A stretch of 64,000 nt of DNA, from positions 1-64,000 of the forward strand of contig NZ_SRHZ01000055.1 of NCBI RefSeq assembly GCF_004684085.1. The letters run 5' to 3'. Origin of the DNA: Stenotrophomonas maltophilia (GTDB taxonomy: Bacteria; Pseudomonadota; Gammaproteobacteria; Xanthomonadales; Xanthomonadaceae). The notes beneath the pieces are model-generated. The model saw only the letters and a list, made by a program, of their open reading frames with translations, did no database searches and had not been told where the DNA came from. The translations under genes and the position numbers were made by a program. Positions within the stretch are counted from its first letter, which is position 1. The number at the start of each line of letters is the position of its first letter. Shown here piece after piece: positions 16,438 to 24,633 of the stretch.

Positions 16438-17280
16438 ATGCGCCCCCCTGCCCTCGCCCCCCTCCTGCTCGCTTGCCTTGCGCTGCTGGCGTGGCAGGCG
16501 CAAGCGCGACCACAGGCACCGGCTGCCGCCACCAGCGAGGGCGAGCCACGGCAACTGACCGTGGCCGCGCTGGAACTGCCCAGCCGCGACGACGCGCAAT
16601 GGAAGCTGCGCCGCGAACAGGTCGCCCAGCTGTTGACCGAACTGCAGCCGGACGTGATCTCGGTGCAGCAGGTGCTGCAGCAACAGGGCCGCAACCCGGC
16701 CTGCTGGCTGGCCAGCCGTCTGCGCTACAGCTGCGACTTCGTTACCGCCGACCCGCCCAGCCAACCGCTGCGGCACGGCAACGCGATGCTGACCCGGCTG
16801 CCGGTCAGCGAGGACGGCGTGACCCTGCTGCACCCGCCCGGTACATTCAGCGCGGCCGGCATGATGCGGCTGGCACTGGGCCAGGCCCGGGTGAATGTCT
16901 ATGTGGCGCGGCTGCGGCCGGACCCGGACGACGCCATTGCGCGCCAGCACCAGACCAGCGACCTGATGACCTGGATCGGCGCGACCGCTGAGGGCATGCC
17001 GAGCCTGATCGCCGGCGACTTCTCGGCCAATACGGTGGAACTGGTGCGCAGCACGCCGGGGTTCCAACCGGCCCGACGCAACCCTGGCGGCCGTCCCGAG
17101 GCTGCGGCCAGTGGCGGCGGAGCCAGTGGCCATGGCCTGGACGTGCTGTTCCAGGTCAAGCACTTCGGCGGCATCCGCCAGCAGCCGATCCTGCTGCCGG
17201 CCGACGGCGACCTGCCCGGCCTGAGGCTGGGCGTGATGGCCACCCTGCGCCTGCAGGGTGATACGGCCACGGCCGAATAG
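16438..17280 (+). CDS. Secreted EEP-fold protein with degenerate catalytic sites
   Basis: A 280-residue protein with a signal peptide (MRPPALAPLLLACLALLAW) and the endonuclease/exonuclease/phosphatase fold. Key positions are altered. The metal-binding Glu of the usual LQE motif is Gln (VISVQQVL, residue 78). The GDFNA motif is GDFSAN (194 Asp kept, Asn to Ser). The late SDH catalytic pair is missing; only LDVLF remains of the preceding RIDHIF motif. It may be a non-catalytic binding protein. The intact paralogue at 28458-29345 keeps all these residues. Divergent from the POT gene. No ribosome site is obvious before the ATG at 16438. Confidence 0.75.
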   Translation: MRPPALAPLLLACLALLAWQAQARPQAPAAATSEGEPRQLTVAALELPSRDDAQWKLRREQVAQLLTELQPDVISVQQVLQQQGRNPACWLASRLRYSCDFVTADPPSQPLRHGNAMLTRLPVSEDGVTLLHPPGTFSAAGMMRLALGQARVNVYVARLRPDPDDAIARQHQTSDLMTWIGATAEGMPSLIAGDFSANTVELVRSTPGFQPARRNPGGRPEAAASGGGASGHGLDVLFQVKHFGGIRQQPILLPADGDLPGLRLGVMATLRLQGDTATAE

Positions 17281-17312
17281 CCCCGCTCATCCCTGCGGCA
17301 CGCCTCACCCTG

Positions 17313-17387
17313 GTAGGTGCCGACCTTGGTCGGCACGGAAGCACGTGCGTGCGCGATAGGAATGTGCCGACCAAGGTCGGCACCTAC
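17313..17387. repeat. Inverted SMAG pair (GGTGCCGACC type)
   Basis: Forward element 17313-17336 (GTAG then GTGCCGACC palindrome) and reverse element 17364-17387 lie 27 bases apart with GTAG at the outer ends, between two convergent genes. Confidence 0.9.
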
Positions 17388-17420
17388 CAGAATCAGCCCC
17401 ATTCCCAGGAGCTGGCAGAC

Positions 17421-17449
17421 AAAAAAAGGCCGGGGTTTCCCCCGGCCTC
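17421..17449 (-). terminator. Intrinsic terminator of sodA
   Basis: On the leftward strand, AGGCCGGGG, GAAA loop and its complement are followed by seven T residues, 23 bases after the superoxide dismutase stop. The stem could also stop rightward transcripts, though with a poorer T tract. Confidence 0.88.
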
Positions 17450-17472
17450 TTCGATTCACCCTGTCACTGAAA

Positions 17473-18084
17473 TCAGGCGATCGCTTCCTGGTAACGGCGC
17501 TCGACTTCGTTCCAGTCGATGACGTTGAAGAACGCGCCGATGTATTCCGGGCGACGGTTCTGGTACTTCAGGTAGTACGCGTGTTCCCACACGTCCAGGC
17601 CGAGGATGGGGGTGTTGCCTTCCATCAGCGGGCTGTCCTGGTTGCCGGTGCTCTCGACCACGACCTTCTTGTCCGGGGTCACGCTCAGCCACGCCCAGCC
17701 GCTGCCGAAACGGGTCAGCGCGGCCTTGGTGAAGGCATCCTTGAACTTGTCGAAGCCGCCCAGGTCCTTGTCGATGGCCTTGGCCACGTCGCCCACCGGG
17801 TTGCCGCCAGCATTCGGAGCCATCACGGTCCAGAACAGCGAGTGGTTGGCATGGCCACCACCGTTGTTGCGCACCGGACCCTGCAGGTTCTCCGGCAGCG
17901 ACTTCAGCTTCTTCACCAGCACTTCGACCGGCAGGTCAGCGTACTCGGTGCCTTCCAGCGCCGCGTTGACGTTGTTGATGTAGGTCTGGTGATGCTTGGT
18001 GTGATGGATTTCCATCGTCGCCGCATCGATATGCGGTTCCAGCGCGTCGTAGGCGTAGGACAGCTTGGGCAGGGTATAGGCCAT
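17473..18084 (-). CDS. sodA: Superoxide dismutase (Mn/Fe family)
   Basis: A 203-residue cytosolic enzyme converting superoxide to oxygen and peroxide. All four metal ligands are present: His27 (EIHHTKHH), His81 ([10 protein letters not shown]), Asp164 and His168 ([12 protein letters not shown]). The GGGHANH context and the Gln in [10 protein letters not shown] point to the manganese form. Iron use cannot be excluded from sequence alone. AGGAG lies seven bases before the ATG. Transcribed leftward alone, ending in a strong terminator. Confidence 0.95.
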   Translation of the reverse strand: MAYTLPKLSYAYDALEPHIDAATMEIHHTKHHQTYINNVNAALEGTEYADLPVEVLVKKLKSLPENLQGPVRNNGGGHANHSLFWTVMAPNAGGNPVGDVAKAIDKDLGGFDKFKDAFTKAALTRFGSGWAWLSVTPDKKVVVESTGNQDSPLMEGNTPILGLDVWEHAYYLKYQNRRPEYIGAFFNVIDWNEVERRYQEAIA

Positions 18085-18302
18085 GATGCATCTCCTGATT
18101 GCGAGGGCACCCGACGGTGTCGGGCGTTGCGCGGTGAATGATGGGGACAGAGCGCCAGATTACCAAGGGGGATGTAAAGGAAATTGCGTCCTGCCAGTGA
18201 GCACGACGGCAATTGTTACGCAGCGGTGACGCAGCGTCCTCCTCATGCACGGTGCAGCGCGCAGGCGCTAAAGTGCATGTACCACCCTCGCCAGTCCTGC
18301 CC

Positions 18303-18752
18303 ATGCGCAACCCCCGGCTGCTGATCACCGCCATCGCCCTGCTCGTGCTCGGCCTGGTCGTCAACCATTTCATGCAGCGGCCTCCGGCGCCGCAGTTCGC
18401 ACCGGACCTGCAAAGCGCGCCCGCGGCACGTGCTCCGACTGCACGCAGCAGCGATGACAGTGGCCTGCCGGCCTTCCTGCCCGCCGAAGCACGCCAGACC
18501 ATCGCCCTGATCCAGCGCGGCGGCCCGTTCCCGCATCGTCAGGACGGCAGTACGTTCGGCAACCGCGAGCAGCAACTGCCGCAACGGGCGCGCGGCTATT
18601 ACCGCGAATACACCGTCGACACTCCCGGCGCACGCACCCGTGGCGCGCGCCGCATCGTTACCGGCGGTGATCCGCCCGAGGCGTGGTATTACACCGACGA
18701 CCACTATGCGTCGTTCCGCAGCTTCAGCGTACCGGCCAAGGGAGCGCAGTGA
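18303..18752 (+). CDS. Secreted barnase-like ribonuclease
   Basis: A 149-residue guanyl-preferring RNase of the N1/T1 microbial family. An N-terminal membrane helix or signal (residues 7-22) is followed by a Pro/Ala linker and the compact catalytic domain. The barnase catalytic residues are recognisable: Glu102 in YREYTVDTPG, Arg116/Arg117 in GARRIVTGG and His134 in YYTDDHYASFR. FPHRQDGSTFGNRE is the guanine-recognition segment. The uncleaved helix could tether it in the periplasm. The next gene, overlapping by one base, encodes a barstar-like inhibitor, which would protect the cytosol before export. Confidence 0.93.
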   Translation: MRNPRLLITAIALLVLGLVVNHFMQRPPAPQFAPDLQSAPAARAPTARSSDDSGLPAFLPAEARQTIALIQRGGPFPHRQDGSTFGNREQQLPQRARGYYREYTVDTPGARTRGARRIVTGGDPPEAWYYTDDHYASFRSFSVPAKGAQ

Positions 18753-19165
18753 TGAGCCATGATGATTTCGGCCTCGGCCTGCATGACATCAACAATGCAG
18801 GCGTCTACGCCATCGACAGCGAAGATATCGATGCGCTGGCCGCAGCGATGCGCGATGCCGGCCTGAAAGTGATCCGCATCGACCTGGATGGGGTGATCGA
18901 CAAGCGCACTCTGCTTGCCCGCCTGGCGGCGCAGCTGGATTTCCCGGCGGGTTTCGGCGGCAACTGGGATGCGCTGTCGGACAATCTGCGCGACCTGCAG
19001 TGGCTGCCGGCCACCGGCTATGCGCTGTTCCTGGCCGATGTGGATGCCCTGCGCGCTGGTGCAGGCAAGGAGTTCGACACGCTGCTGGACATCCTTGACG
19101 AAGCCAGCCGCGACTGGGTCGGCCGCGACGTGCCGTTCTGGGTGTTCCTGTCGCAGAGCGCGTAA
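18752..19165 (+). CDS. Barstar family RNase inhibitor
   Basis: A 137-residue cytosolic protein with the barstar fold (about residues 25-120). The helix with FGGNWDALSDNL matches the barnase-binding helix of barstar, and the preceding IRIDLDGVIDKRTLL matches its first strand and helix. Its ATG shares a base with the TGA of the RNase gene, a sign of translational coupling that would keep inhibitor and enzyme balanced. It presumably binds and blocks the RNase product while this is still in the cytosol. Confidence 0.92.
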   Translation: MSHDDFGLGLHDINNAGVYAIDSEDIDALAAAMRDAGLKVIRIDLDGVIDKRTLLARLAAQLDFPAGFGGNWDALSDNLRDLQWLPATGYALFLADVDALRAGAGKEFDTLLDILDEASRDWVGRDVPFWVFLSQSA

Positions 19166-19180
19166 GGTCACTGCCGTGTT

Positions 19181-19367
19181 AGAGGCCGACCTTGGTCGGC
19201 ATGGGCGTGTCCCCGCCTGGATCATCCACGCATGGCGTGGATCTACCCGGCGCAGCTGGATGCACAGGACCACGCCCGGCGAGCGCCCGTCGCGGCATGC
19301 ACACCCCCGCCCGGCATGGCCCGGCGCTACCCGGGACCAATCGGTAGATCCACGCCATGCGTGGATG
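19181..19367. repeat. Cluster of four SMAG-type palindromes
   Basis: A diverged copy at about 19181-19203 (GGCCGACC stem), a reverse copy at 19223-19246 (ATCCACGC stem), a reverse copy at 19307-19330 (GCCGGGC stem) and a forward copy at 19344-19367 (ATCCACGC stem). They fill most of the gap between the convergent barstar and repeat-rich membrane protein genes. Confidence 0.85.
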
Positions 19368-19391
19368 AGGGCAGACGCGGGCAGCGCCGCT

Positions 19392-21158
19392 TCACCGGCT
19401 GCCGTTATCTTCCTGCAGCTCTTTCTTGAACGGGATGTCCGGCGGCGGTCGCGCCACCGCCGGCTGGTCCTGCATGTTCGGGTTGGTCAGGCCACAGCCA
19501 CCACCGGCCTGCAGGATCGAGATCACACAGGATATTTTCGTGCTGGTGCCCGGCAGCGGGATCTCCATCGCCTTGACACCCTTGCGCACCCATTCGGCCA
19601 GCAGCGACTCCTGCGGCACCCAATACTTGTCGAACGAGGTGGGCGTGTAGTCGTACGGCGGACGTTTCAACCACTTGCCGGACTGGGCAATGCGCTCCTT
19701 GCTCCAGCCATCATTGGCGCCACCAGGCGCGCCGCGCTCGGCAGGCCCCTCGCCCTGCTGACCCGGCACGCGCGCGCTGCCATCGGCATTGAACAGGCCC
19801 GCGCCCTTGCCCGCATTGCTTGCCTGGCTGGCGCCGTTGCTGGCCCCATCCCGATTGCGACTGGAAGCCCCCCAGTCATCGCCCTTGGCAGGCGTGGCCC
19901 AGTTGCCCGGGTTGGGCGCGGGGCGCGCCCCAGCCTGGGCCGGCGTCGTGCTGGACGCTGCTGGACGCGCAGCGGTGCTGCTTGCAGTCGCCACATTGCC
20001 ACTTGCGGCTGACGCGGGCGTTGCCGCCGGGGCGCTGCCACTGGCGGCTGAAGCGGCGGCTACCGGTGCCGACGCCACCTCGCGCTCGCGTACCGGCACA
20101 TCGCGTCCGGTAGCGGCACGCACGCTCGGCTCGCGGCCAGGCACCGTCGCCATCCGCACCTGCGGATCCACCACGGCCTGCACTTCGCGCTCGCGCACCT
20201 GGAGGTCCCGCTGCGGCACGCGCACCTGCACCTCGGCCGTGCGCAGCGGCTGCGGCGCAACCGCCGCGTCGACCGTACTGACTTCGCGCTCCTGCACCTG
20301 GATCTCGCGCAACTGGGGCGACCGCACCGCAACTTGAGGCGCCCGCACCGGCATGGGCGTCGGCGCAGCCTGCACTGGCTGCACGCTGCGCTCGCGTACC
20401 GTGGGCGCGGTGTCGCGCGGCACGATGCTGACCTCGGTGCGCGGCACGCTGACCGGTGGCACCACGAAATCGGTGCTGGCCTGGGCCACTTCGGTGGCCT
20501 GCACCGGCGACGGCGGCGGCGCGGCAACCGGTGCGGGTTCGGTTTCAGCAGGCGGCGGTGGGACGTTCGCAGTCGGGGCCGACGCCGGCGTGGACGCCTG
20601 GGCGGCCGCTGTCGCAGGACGCGGCTCGGGCGCCGTCGCTGCGCCGGCCTGCTTGCCTGCCACAACCCGGCCGGCCGGTGCTGCCGCAGCGGCTTCGGCG
20701 CCGGGCTGATCGCCGCCGCCCTCCTGGCTCGCACGCCCTACGAATTCCACCTGCGTGCGCTCACCTTCGGCGCCCTCTTCTTTCGGCTCAGTGGTGCGGA
20801 TGACCGCAACCCACAACAACAATACGAAGAACAACAGGTGCAGCAGCGCGCTGACCAGCGCAGACGTCCAGCGCATCCAGCGCTGATCACGCGGTGCCGC
20901 ATCCCAGTCCTGCCAGAACAGGCGGCGCAGTGCCTGCAAAGGAGACAACGCGGGCAGTCGCCCAGACGGGCCAGGCAGCGGACGTGGCAGCAATACCGCG
21001 ATGATGTCGCGGGCATGCAACGGCCTTGGCAACGGGCCGAGCGAGCGCAGCCACAGCGCCCAGCCGTATGGCAGGCGCGTGGTCTTCTCGAGGACGGCAC
21101 GTGGCTGCTGGCGCGCCAGCAGCAGGTCGATGAGTTGCTCGGCCCGGGTCAGAGGCAC
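19392..21158 (-). CDS. Repeat-rich TonB-like single-pass membrane protein
   Basis: A 588-residue protein. About 95 N-terminal cytosolic residues precede one membrane helix (LLHLLFFVLLLWVAVI, near 105-120). A long Ala/Pro/Glu-rich periplasmic stretch of about 350 residues follows, with repeated REREV and VRVPQ-like units. The C-terminal roughly 110 residues (SKERIAQSGKWLKRPPYDYT onward) are more ordered, with two cysteines. The layout resembles TonB and other proteins that span the periplasm, but the end is not a clear TonB domain. The start is GTG at 21158, ten bases after nfuA, so it is probably co-transcribed with that gene. Function unknown. Confidence 0.7.
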   Translation of the reverse strand: MPLTRAEQLIDLLLARQQPRAVLEKTTRLPYGWALWLRSLGPLPRPLHARDIIAVLLPRPLPGPSGRLPALSPLQALRRLFWQDWDAAPRDQRWMRWTSALVSALLHLLFFVLLLWVAVIRTTEPKEEGAEGERTQVEFVGRASQEGGGDQPGAEAAAAAPAGRVVAGKQAGAATAPEPRPATAAAQASTPASAPTANVPPPPAETEPAPVAAPPPSPVQATEVAQASTDFVVPPVSVPRTEVSIVPRDTAPTVRERSVQPVQAAPTPMPVRAPQVAVRSPQLREIQVQEREVSTVDAAVAPQPLRTAEVQVRVPQRDLQVREREVQAVVDPQVRMATVPGREPSVRAATGRDVPVREREVASAPVAAASAASGSAPAATPASAASGNVATASSTAARPAASSTTPAQAGARPAPNPGNWATPAKGDDWGASSRNRDGASNGASQASNAGKGAGLFNADGSARVPGQQGEGPAERGAPGGANDGWSKERIAQSGKWLKRPPYDYTPTSFDKYWVPQESLLAEWVRKGVKAMEIPLPGTSTKISCVISILQAGGGCGLTNPNMQDQPAVARPPPDIPFKKELQEDNGSR

Positions 21159-21168
21159 GCGTCAGCGA

Positions 21169-21768
21169 TCAGGCGGCGTTGCCGCGAGGGATGTACGGCG
21201 CGTGGCCACTGTCGTGGTCGGTCGCGTCACGTACTGCGGTCACGCCCGGCACGCGGCCCATCAGGGTTTTCTCGATGCCCTGCTTGAGGGTGACATCGGC
21301 CATGCCACAGCCCTGGCAGCCGCCACCGAAGCGCAGCAGCACCACGCCTTCGGCCGACACTTCCTGCACCGCCACCTTGCCGCCATGCGACGCCAGCTGC
21401 GGGTTGATTTCGTTTTCCACCACCCAGTGCACGCGCTCCACCAGCGAGGCGGCATCACCCGGCGCTTCGCCCTTGATGCGTGGCGCCTTGATGGTCAGCT
21501 GCTGGGCGCCTGCGGTGCCGGCGACGATGTCGATCTCGGCACCGTCCAGCCAGCCCACGCTGGCTGCATCGACGTAGAGGGTGAAGCCGTCGCAGTCCAC
21601 CGCCCACTCGTCACCGAGCAGGTCGCTCGGCTCGGCGAACTCCAGCCGGGCATCGGCGCGCGGGGTACCAGGATCGACCGCGCTCAGGCGCACGCCCATG
21701 CCGGGCGCGCCCTCGCGTTCGATCAGCTTGCGGAAATGGGTCTGGGCAGTGTCGGAGATCTGGATCAT
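21169..21768 (-). CDS. nfuA: Fe/S biogenesis protein NfuA
   Basis: A 199-residue cytosolic carrier that receives and delivers [4Fe-4S] clusters, especially under oxidative or iron stress. The N-terminal half is the degenerate A-type domain, lacking cluster cysteines, as in E. coli NfuA. The C-terminal Nfu domain holds the cluster-binding pair Cys151/Cys154 in [15 protein letters not shown]. Length matches the family. A repeat-rich membrane protein gene follows ten bases downstream. Iron-sulfur client enzymes in this window include the class I fumarase. Confidence 0.95.
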   Translation of the reverse strand: MIQISDTAQTHFRKLIEREGAPGMGVRLSAVDPGTPRADARLEFAEPSDLLGDEWAVDCDGFTLYVDAASVGWLDGAEIDIVAGTAGAQQLTIKAPRIKGEAPGDAASLVERVHWVVENEINPQLASHGGKVAVQEVSAEGVVLLRFGGGCQGCGMADVTLKQGIEKTLMGRVPGVTAVRDATDHDSGHAPYIPRGNAA

Positions 21769-21858
21769 CAGGCTATTCTAGCCAAGTAAGCGTCAGCCGC
21801 TCATTCGGTTTATACACCGTCCGGCGCATTGTTCAGTCAACACGAGGTGGAGATTCCC

Positions 21859-22209
21859 ATGGCCGACCTGATTCCGCTGGCCCAGGCCCGTTGCGTGCCG
21901 CGCAAAGGCAGCGACCACAAGCTCGGCGAAGCCCGCCTGGCTGAACTGCTGCCACAGGTTCCCGGCTGGGAGCTGAGCGAGGGAGGACAGGCGCTGCTGC
22001 GCACCTTCCGCTTCAAGAACTACTACGCCACCATGGCCTTCGTGAACGCGCTGGCCTGGATTGCCCACCACGAGGACCATCACCCGGACCTGGGCGTGCA
22101 CTACGACCGCGCGGTCGTGCGCTTCTCCACCCACGACGTGGGCGGCCTGAGCGAGAACGACTTCATCTGCGCGGCAAAGACTTCGGCCCTGACGGAGCAA
22201 CTGCCATGA
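21859..22209 (+). CDS. phhB: Pterin-4a-carbinolamine dehydratase
   Basis: A 116-residue cytosolic enzyme that dehydrates 4a-hydroxytetrahydrobiopterin so the cofactor can be recycled, classically for phenylalanine hydroxylase. The active-site motif is in [16 protein letters not shown], with the paired histidines followed by Pro. The ATG at 21859 has GAGGTGGAG upstream. No phenylalanine hydroxylase gene is present here. The next gene starts inside its stop codon (ATGA overlap) and encodes an unrelated lipoprotein. Confidence 0.93.
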   Translation: MADLIPLAQARCVPRKGSDHKLGEARLAELLPQVPGWELSEGGQALLRTFRFKNYYATMAFVNALAWIAHHEDHHPDLGVHYDRAVVRFSTHDVGGLSENDFICAAKTSALTEQLP

Positions 22210-22622
22210 ACGTACGTTTGCTGAGCCTGTCCCTGATCGCTGCGACCGGCCTGGCCGGCTGTGGCCCGTCCGAACCGCCGGCACCGCCACCGCCGCCGCC
22301 CACCGAAGTGGCCGCAGTGAAGACGCCGCCGCCGCAGTACCCGCTCGAGCTTGCCTGCATGGGCGTAGGCGGCACCAGTACCTTCAAGGTGACCATCGGT
22401 ACCGACGGCAAGCCGAGCGAGGTCGCGCTGTTGACCGGGGCCGGCAACCCGCAGCTGGACGAACTGGCCAAGACCGCGGTGCAGGGCTGGCAGTTCAACG
22501 CCGCCACCCGCAATGGCCAGCCGGTGCCGGCCACCATCCAGGTGCCGGTCAGCTTCAACCCGCCGCAGCCGAAGCCGGACCAGTGCTTCGCGATCGAAGA
22601 GCGCCTGCGCAGCGGGGGCTGA
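22206..22622 (+). CDS. Lipoprotein with TonB C-terminal domain
   Basis: A 138-residue predicted lipoprotein. It has a lipobox ending in GLAGC (near residue 19), a proline run (PPAPPPPPP), then a TonB C-terminal-type domain: [32 protein letters not shown] and a later [23 protein letters not shown]. True TonB is held in the inner membrane by a helix and works with ExbB/ExbD. A lipid anchor instead of a helix means this protein cannot transmit that force in the same way, so a structural or binding role is likelier. Two cysteines (in LACMG and DQCFA) may pair. Translation is coupled to phhB by an ATGA overlap. Confidence 0.82.
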   Translation: MNVRLLSLSLIAATGLAGCGPSEPPAPPPPPPTEVAAVKTPPPQYPLELACMGVGGTSTFKVTIGTDGKPSEVALLTGAGNPQLDELAKTAVQGWQFNAATRNGQPVPATIQVPVSFNPPQPKPDQCFAIEERLRSGG

Positions 22623-22668
22623 TCGCCCGCCCTCCGACGAGGCCAGCCGACGCCCGCCTCGCCCTTGC

Positions 22669-22692
22669 CGCCCCGGCCCCGCCCGGGGCGGT
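22669..22692. terminator. GC-rich hairpin between TonB-C lipoprotein and zupT
   Basis: CCGCCCCGG and its complement flank a 6-base loop, 47 bases after the lipoprotein stop. The tail (TTGTCTGTT) is only moderately T-rich, so termination may be partial. Confidence 0.5.
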
Positions 22693-22720
22693 TGTCTGTT
22701 GACCAGGACCGCGTCGGTAG

Positions 22721-23530
22721 ATGCTGCAGATTCCCCCCGAAAACATCTGGATCGCGCTGGCGGTCACTCTCGCCGCCGGCCTGGCCACGTCCATTGGCAG
22801 CCTGCTGGTGCTGTTCTCGCGTCGGCCCAATCCACGCCTGCTCGCCTTCGGCCTGGCCTTCGCCGGCGGCGCAATGGTCTACGTGTCGCTATCGGAGATC
22901 CTCAACAAGTCCATTGCCTCATTCGCGTTGGCGTATGGCGAGCGCACCGGCTTCACCTACGGCACCCTGGCATTCCTGCTGGGCGTGGTGACGATCGTGC
23001 TGATCGACCACTTCATTCCCAACCCGCACGACAGCCTGGACAAGCAGGACCCCGCGTTCCGCGAGAACAGCCGCGAGTACCTGAAGCGGGTTGCCCTGCT
23101 GACCTCGATCGCGATCACCGCGCACAATTTCCCGGAGGGCCTGGCGACGTTCTTCGCGACGCTGGAAAGCCCTTCGGTGGGCATGCCGCTGGCCTTCGCC
23201 ATCGCCATCCACAACATTCCAGAGGGGATCGCGATCGCGGTGCCGGTGTACTTCGCCACCCAGAACAAGCTCTACGCGTTCACCGCCAGCCTGTTGTCGG
23301 GCCTGGCCGAGCCGGTGGGCGCGGCGATCGGCTATGTGCTGCTGTCCGGCTCGTTGTCACATGCGACATTCGGCTGGGTGTTCGGGCTGATCGCAGGGGT
23401 GATGGTGTTCCTGGCGCTGGATGAGCTGCTGCCGGCGGCCAAGCGCTATGCCAAGGGCCACGAGACGGTTTACGGTCTGGTGGCGGGCATGGGAACGCTG
23501 GCGATCAGCCTGGTGCTGTTCAAGTGGTGA
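22721..23530 (+). CDS. zupT: ZIP family zinc/divalent metal importer ZupT
   Basis: A 269-residue inner-membrane protein with about eight helices that brings zinc and related divalent metals into the cytosol. The two metal-site signatures of the ZupT/ZIP family are intact: TAHNFPEGLATF in helix 4 and IHNIPEGIAIAVPV in helix 5. The loop between helices 3 and 4 (NPHDSLDKQDPAF) contains acidic and histidine residues but no long His-rich tract. Length and motifs match E. coli ZupT. The upstream gap holds a hairpin, so it may be expressed separately from phhB. No Zur-type box was identified. Confidence 0.94.
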   Translation: MLQIPPENIWIALAVTLAAGLATSIGSLLVLFSRRPNPRLLAFGLAFAGGAMVYVSLSEILNKSIASFALAYGERTGFTYGTLAFLLGVVTIVLIDHFIPNPHDSLDKQDPAFRENSREYLKRVALLTSIAITAHNFPEGLATFFATLESPSVGMPLAFAIAIHNIPEGIAIAVPVYFATQNKLYAFTASLLSGLAEPVGAAIGYVLLSGSLSHATFGWVFGLIAGVMVFLALDELLPAAKRYAKGHETVYGLVAGMGTLAISLVLFKW

Positions 23531-23546
23531 GGGCCCCCGAAGGGCG

Positions 23547-23642
23547 CATCCACGCATGGCGTGGATCTACCGGACCCAGGTAGCGCCAGGCCATGCCTGG
23601 CGACAATTCTTCCAGCATCCGCCAGGCACGGCCCAGCGCTAC
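23547..23642. repeat. SMAG triplet
   Basis: Reverse copy 23547-23570 (ATCCACGC stem), forward copy 23580-23603 (CGCCAGGC stem) and a diverged reverse copy 23619-23642. They fill the gap between the convergent zupT and rluC genes, with the last copy ending at the rluC stop. Confidence 0.87.
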
Positions 23643-23644
23643 CT

Positions 23645-24619
23645 TCAGCGGAGCCGGTCCAGCGCCTCGACCAGCTCTTCAGCCAGCGGCGCGTTCAGCA
23701 CATACGGCGTCTTCCCCGCGTCCAGTGCGAACTCCAGCGACGCCGCATGCAGGAACAGTCGCTTCAGCCCGATCTGCTCACGAAGCCGCTTGTTGACGGC
23801 CGGATCGCCGTATTTATCGTCACCAGCGACCGAATGCCCCAGGTGCTGGGCATGCACGCGGATCTGATGGGTGCGGCCGGTCTCGATACGCACCTCGCAG
23901 TACGAATGGCCACCGCGGCGCTCCAGCACCCGGAAGTGGCTGATCGACTCCTTGCCGATCGCATTGACCTGCACGTGGCGCTCGCCGCCCTGGCGCAACC
24001 CCACGTGCAGCGGCGCGTCGACCGTCATCACGCCGTCGGGCATGCGCCCGGCCAACAGGGTCAGGTAGCGCTTGCGGATGCCGGCGCCGTGGTCCTCACG
24101 CAGCAGCGCCTGCAGCTCGCTCAGGGCCGAACGCTTCTTGGCCACGATCAGCAGGCCCGACGTGTCGCGATCCAACCGGTGGACCAGCTCCAGGGTCTGG
24201 CCCGGACGGAGCGCGCGCAGGGTCTCGATGGCGCCGAAACTGATGCCGCTGCCGCCGTGGCTGGCCACGCCGGAGGGCTTGTTCAGGGCCAGCAGGCGGG
24301 CATCCTCGAAGACGATGGCCTGTTCCAGGCGGCGCATGAACGCCTCCGGCGGACCGGCCTTGTCTCCTTCCTCACTGAGACGGACCGGCGGTATCCGCAC
24401 CTCGTCGCCCGCATCCAGCTTGCGTTCGGCCTTGGCGCGGCCGCCATTCACCCGCACCTGGCCGCTGCGCACCAGCTTGTACACCAGGCTGCGCGGGGCG
24501 CCTTTCAGCTGGCCGAGCAGGAAGTTGTCCAGGCGCTGGCCAGCGCGGTCGGCGGGAACGGTGATCATGCGCACGGAAGGCTTGTCGCCAGCGGGCTTGG
24601 TAGGGTCTTGGGCGGTCAT
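23645..24619 (-). CDS. rluC: 23S rRNA pseudouridine synthase RluC
   Basis: A 324-residue RluA-family enzyme. RluC modifies uridines 955, 2504 and 2580 (E. coli numbering) of 23S rRNA. It has an N-terminal S4 RNA-binding domain (ADRAGQRLDNFLLGQL through the GDEVRIPP segment) and a catalytic domain with the aspartate in HRLDRDTSGLLIVAK. The end segment ETGRTHQIRVHAQHLGHSVAGD fixes the RluA/RluC group. The ATG at 24619 is chosen because the open frame beyond it has no family similarity. It sits divergently beside rne, the usual neighbour in gammaproteobacteria. Confidence 0.94.
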   Translation of the reverse strand: MTAQDPTKPAGDKPSVRMITVPADRAGQRLDNFLLGQLKGAPRSLVYKLVRSGQVRVNGGRAKAERKLDAGDEVRIPPVRLSEEGDKAGPPEAFMRRLEQAIVFEDARLLALNKPSGVASHGGSGISFGAIETLRALRPGQTLELVHRLDRDTSGLLIVAKKRSALSELQALLREDHGAGIRKRYLTLLAGRMPDGVMTVDAPLHVGLRQGGERHVQVNAIGKESISHFRVLERRGGHSYCEVRIETGRTHQIRVHAQHLGHSVAGDDKYGDPAVNKRLREQIGLKRLFLHAASLEFALDAGKTPYVLNAPLAEELVEALDRLR

Positions 24620-24633
24620 CAGGCTGTTTATTC

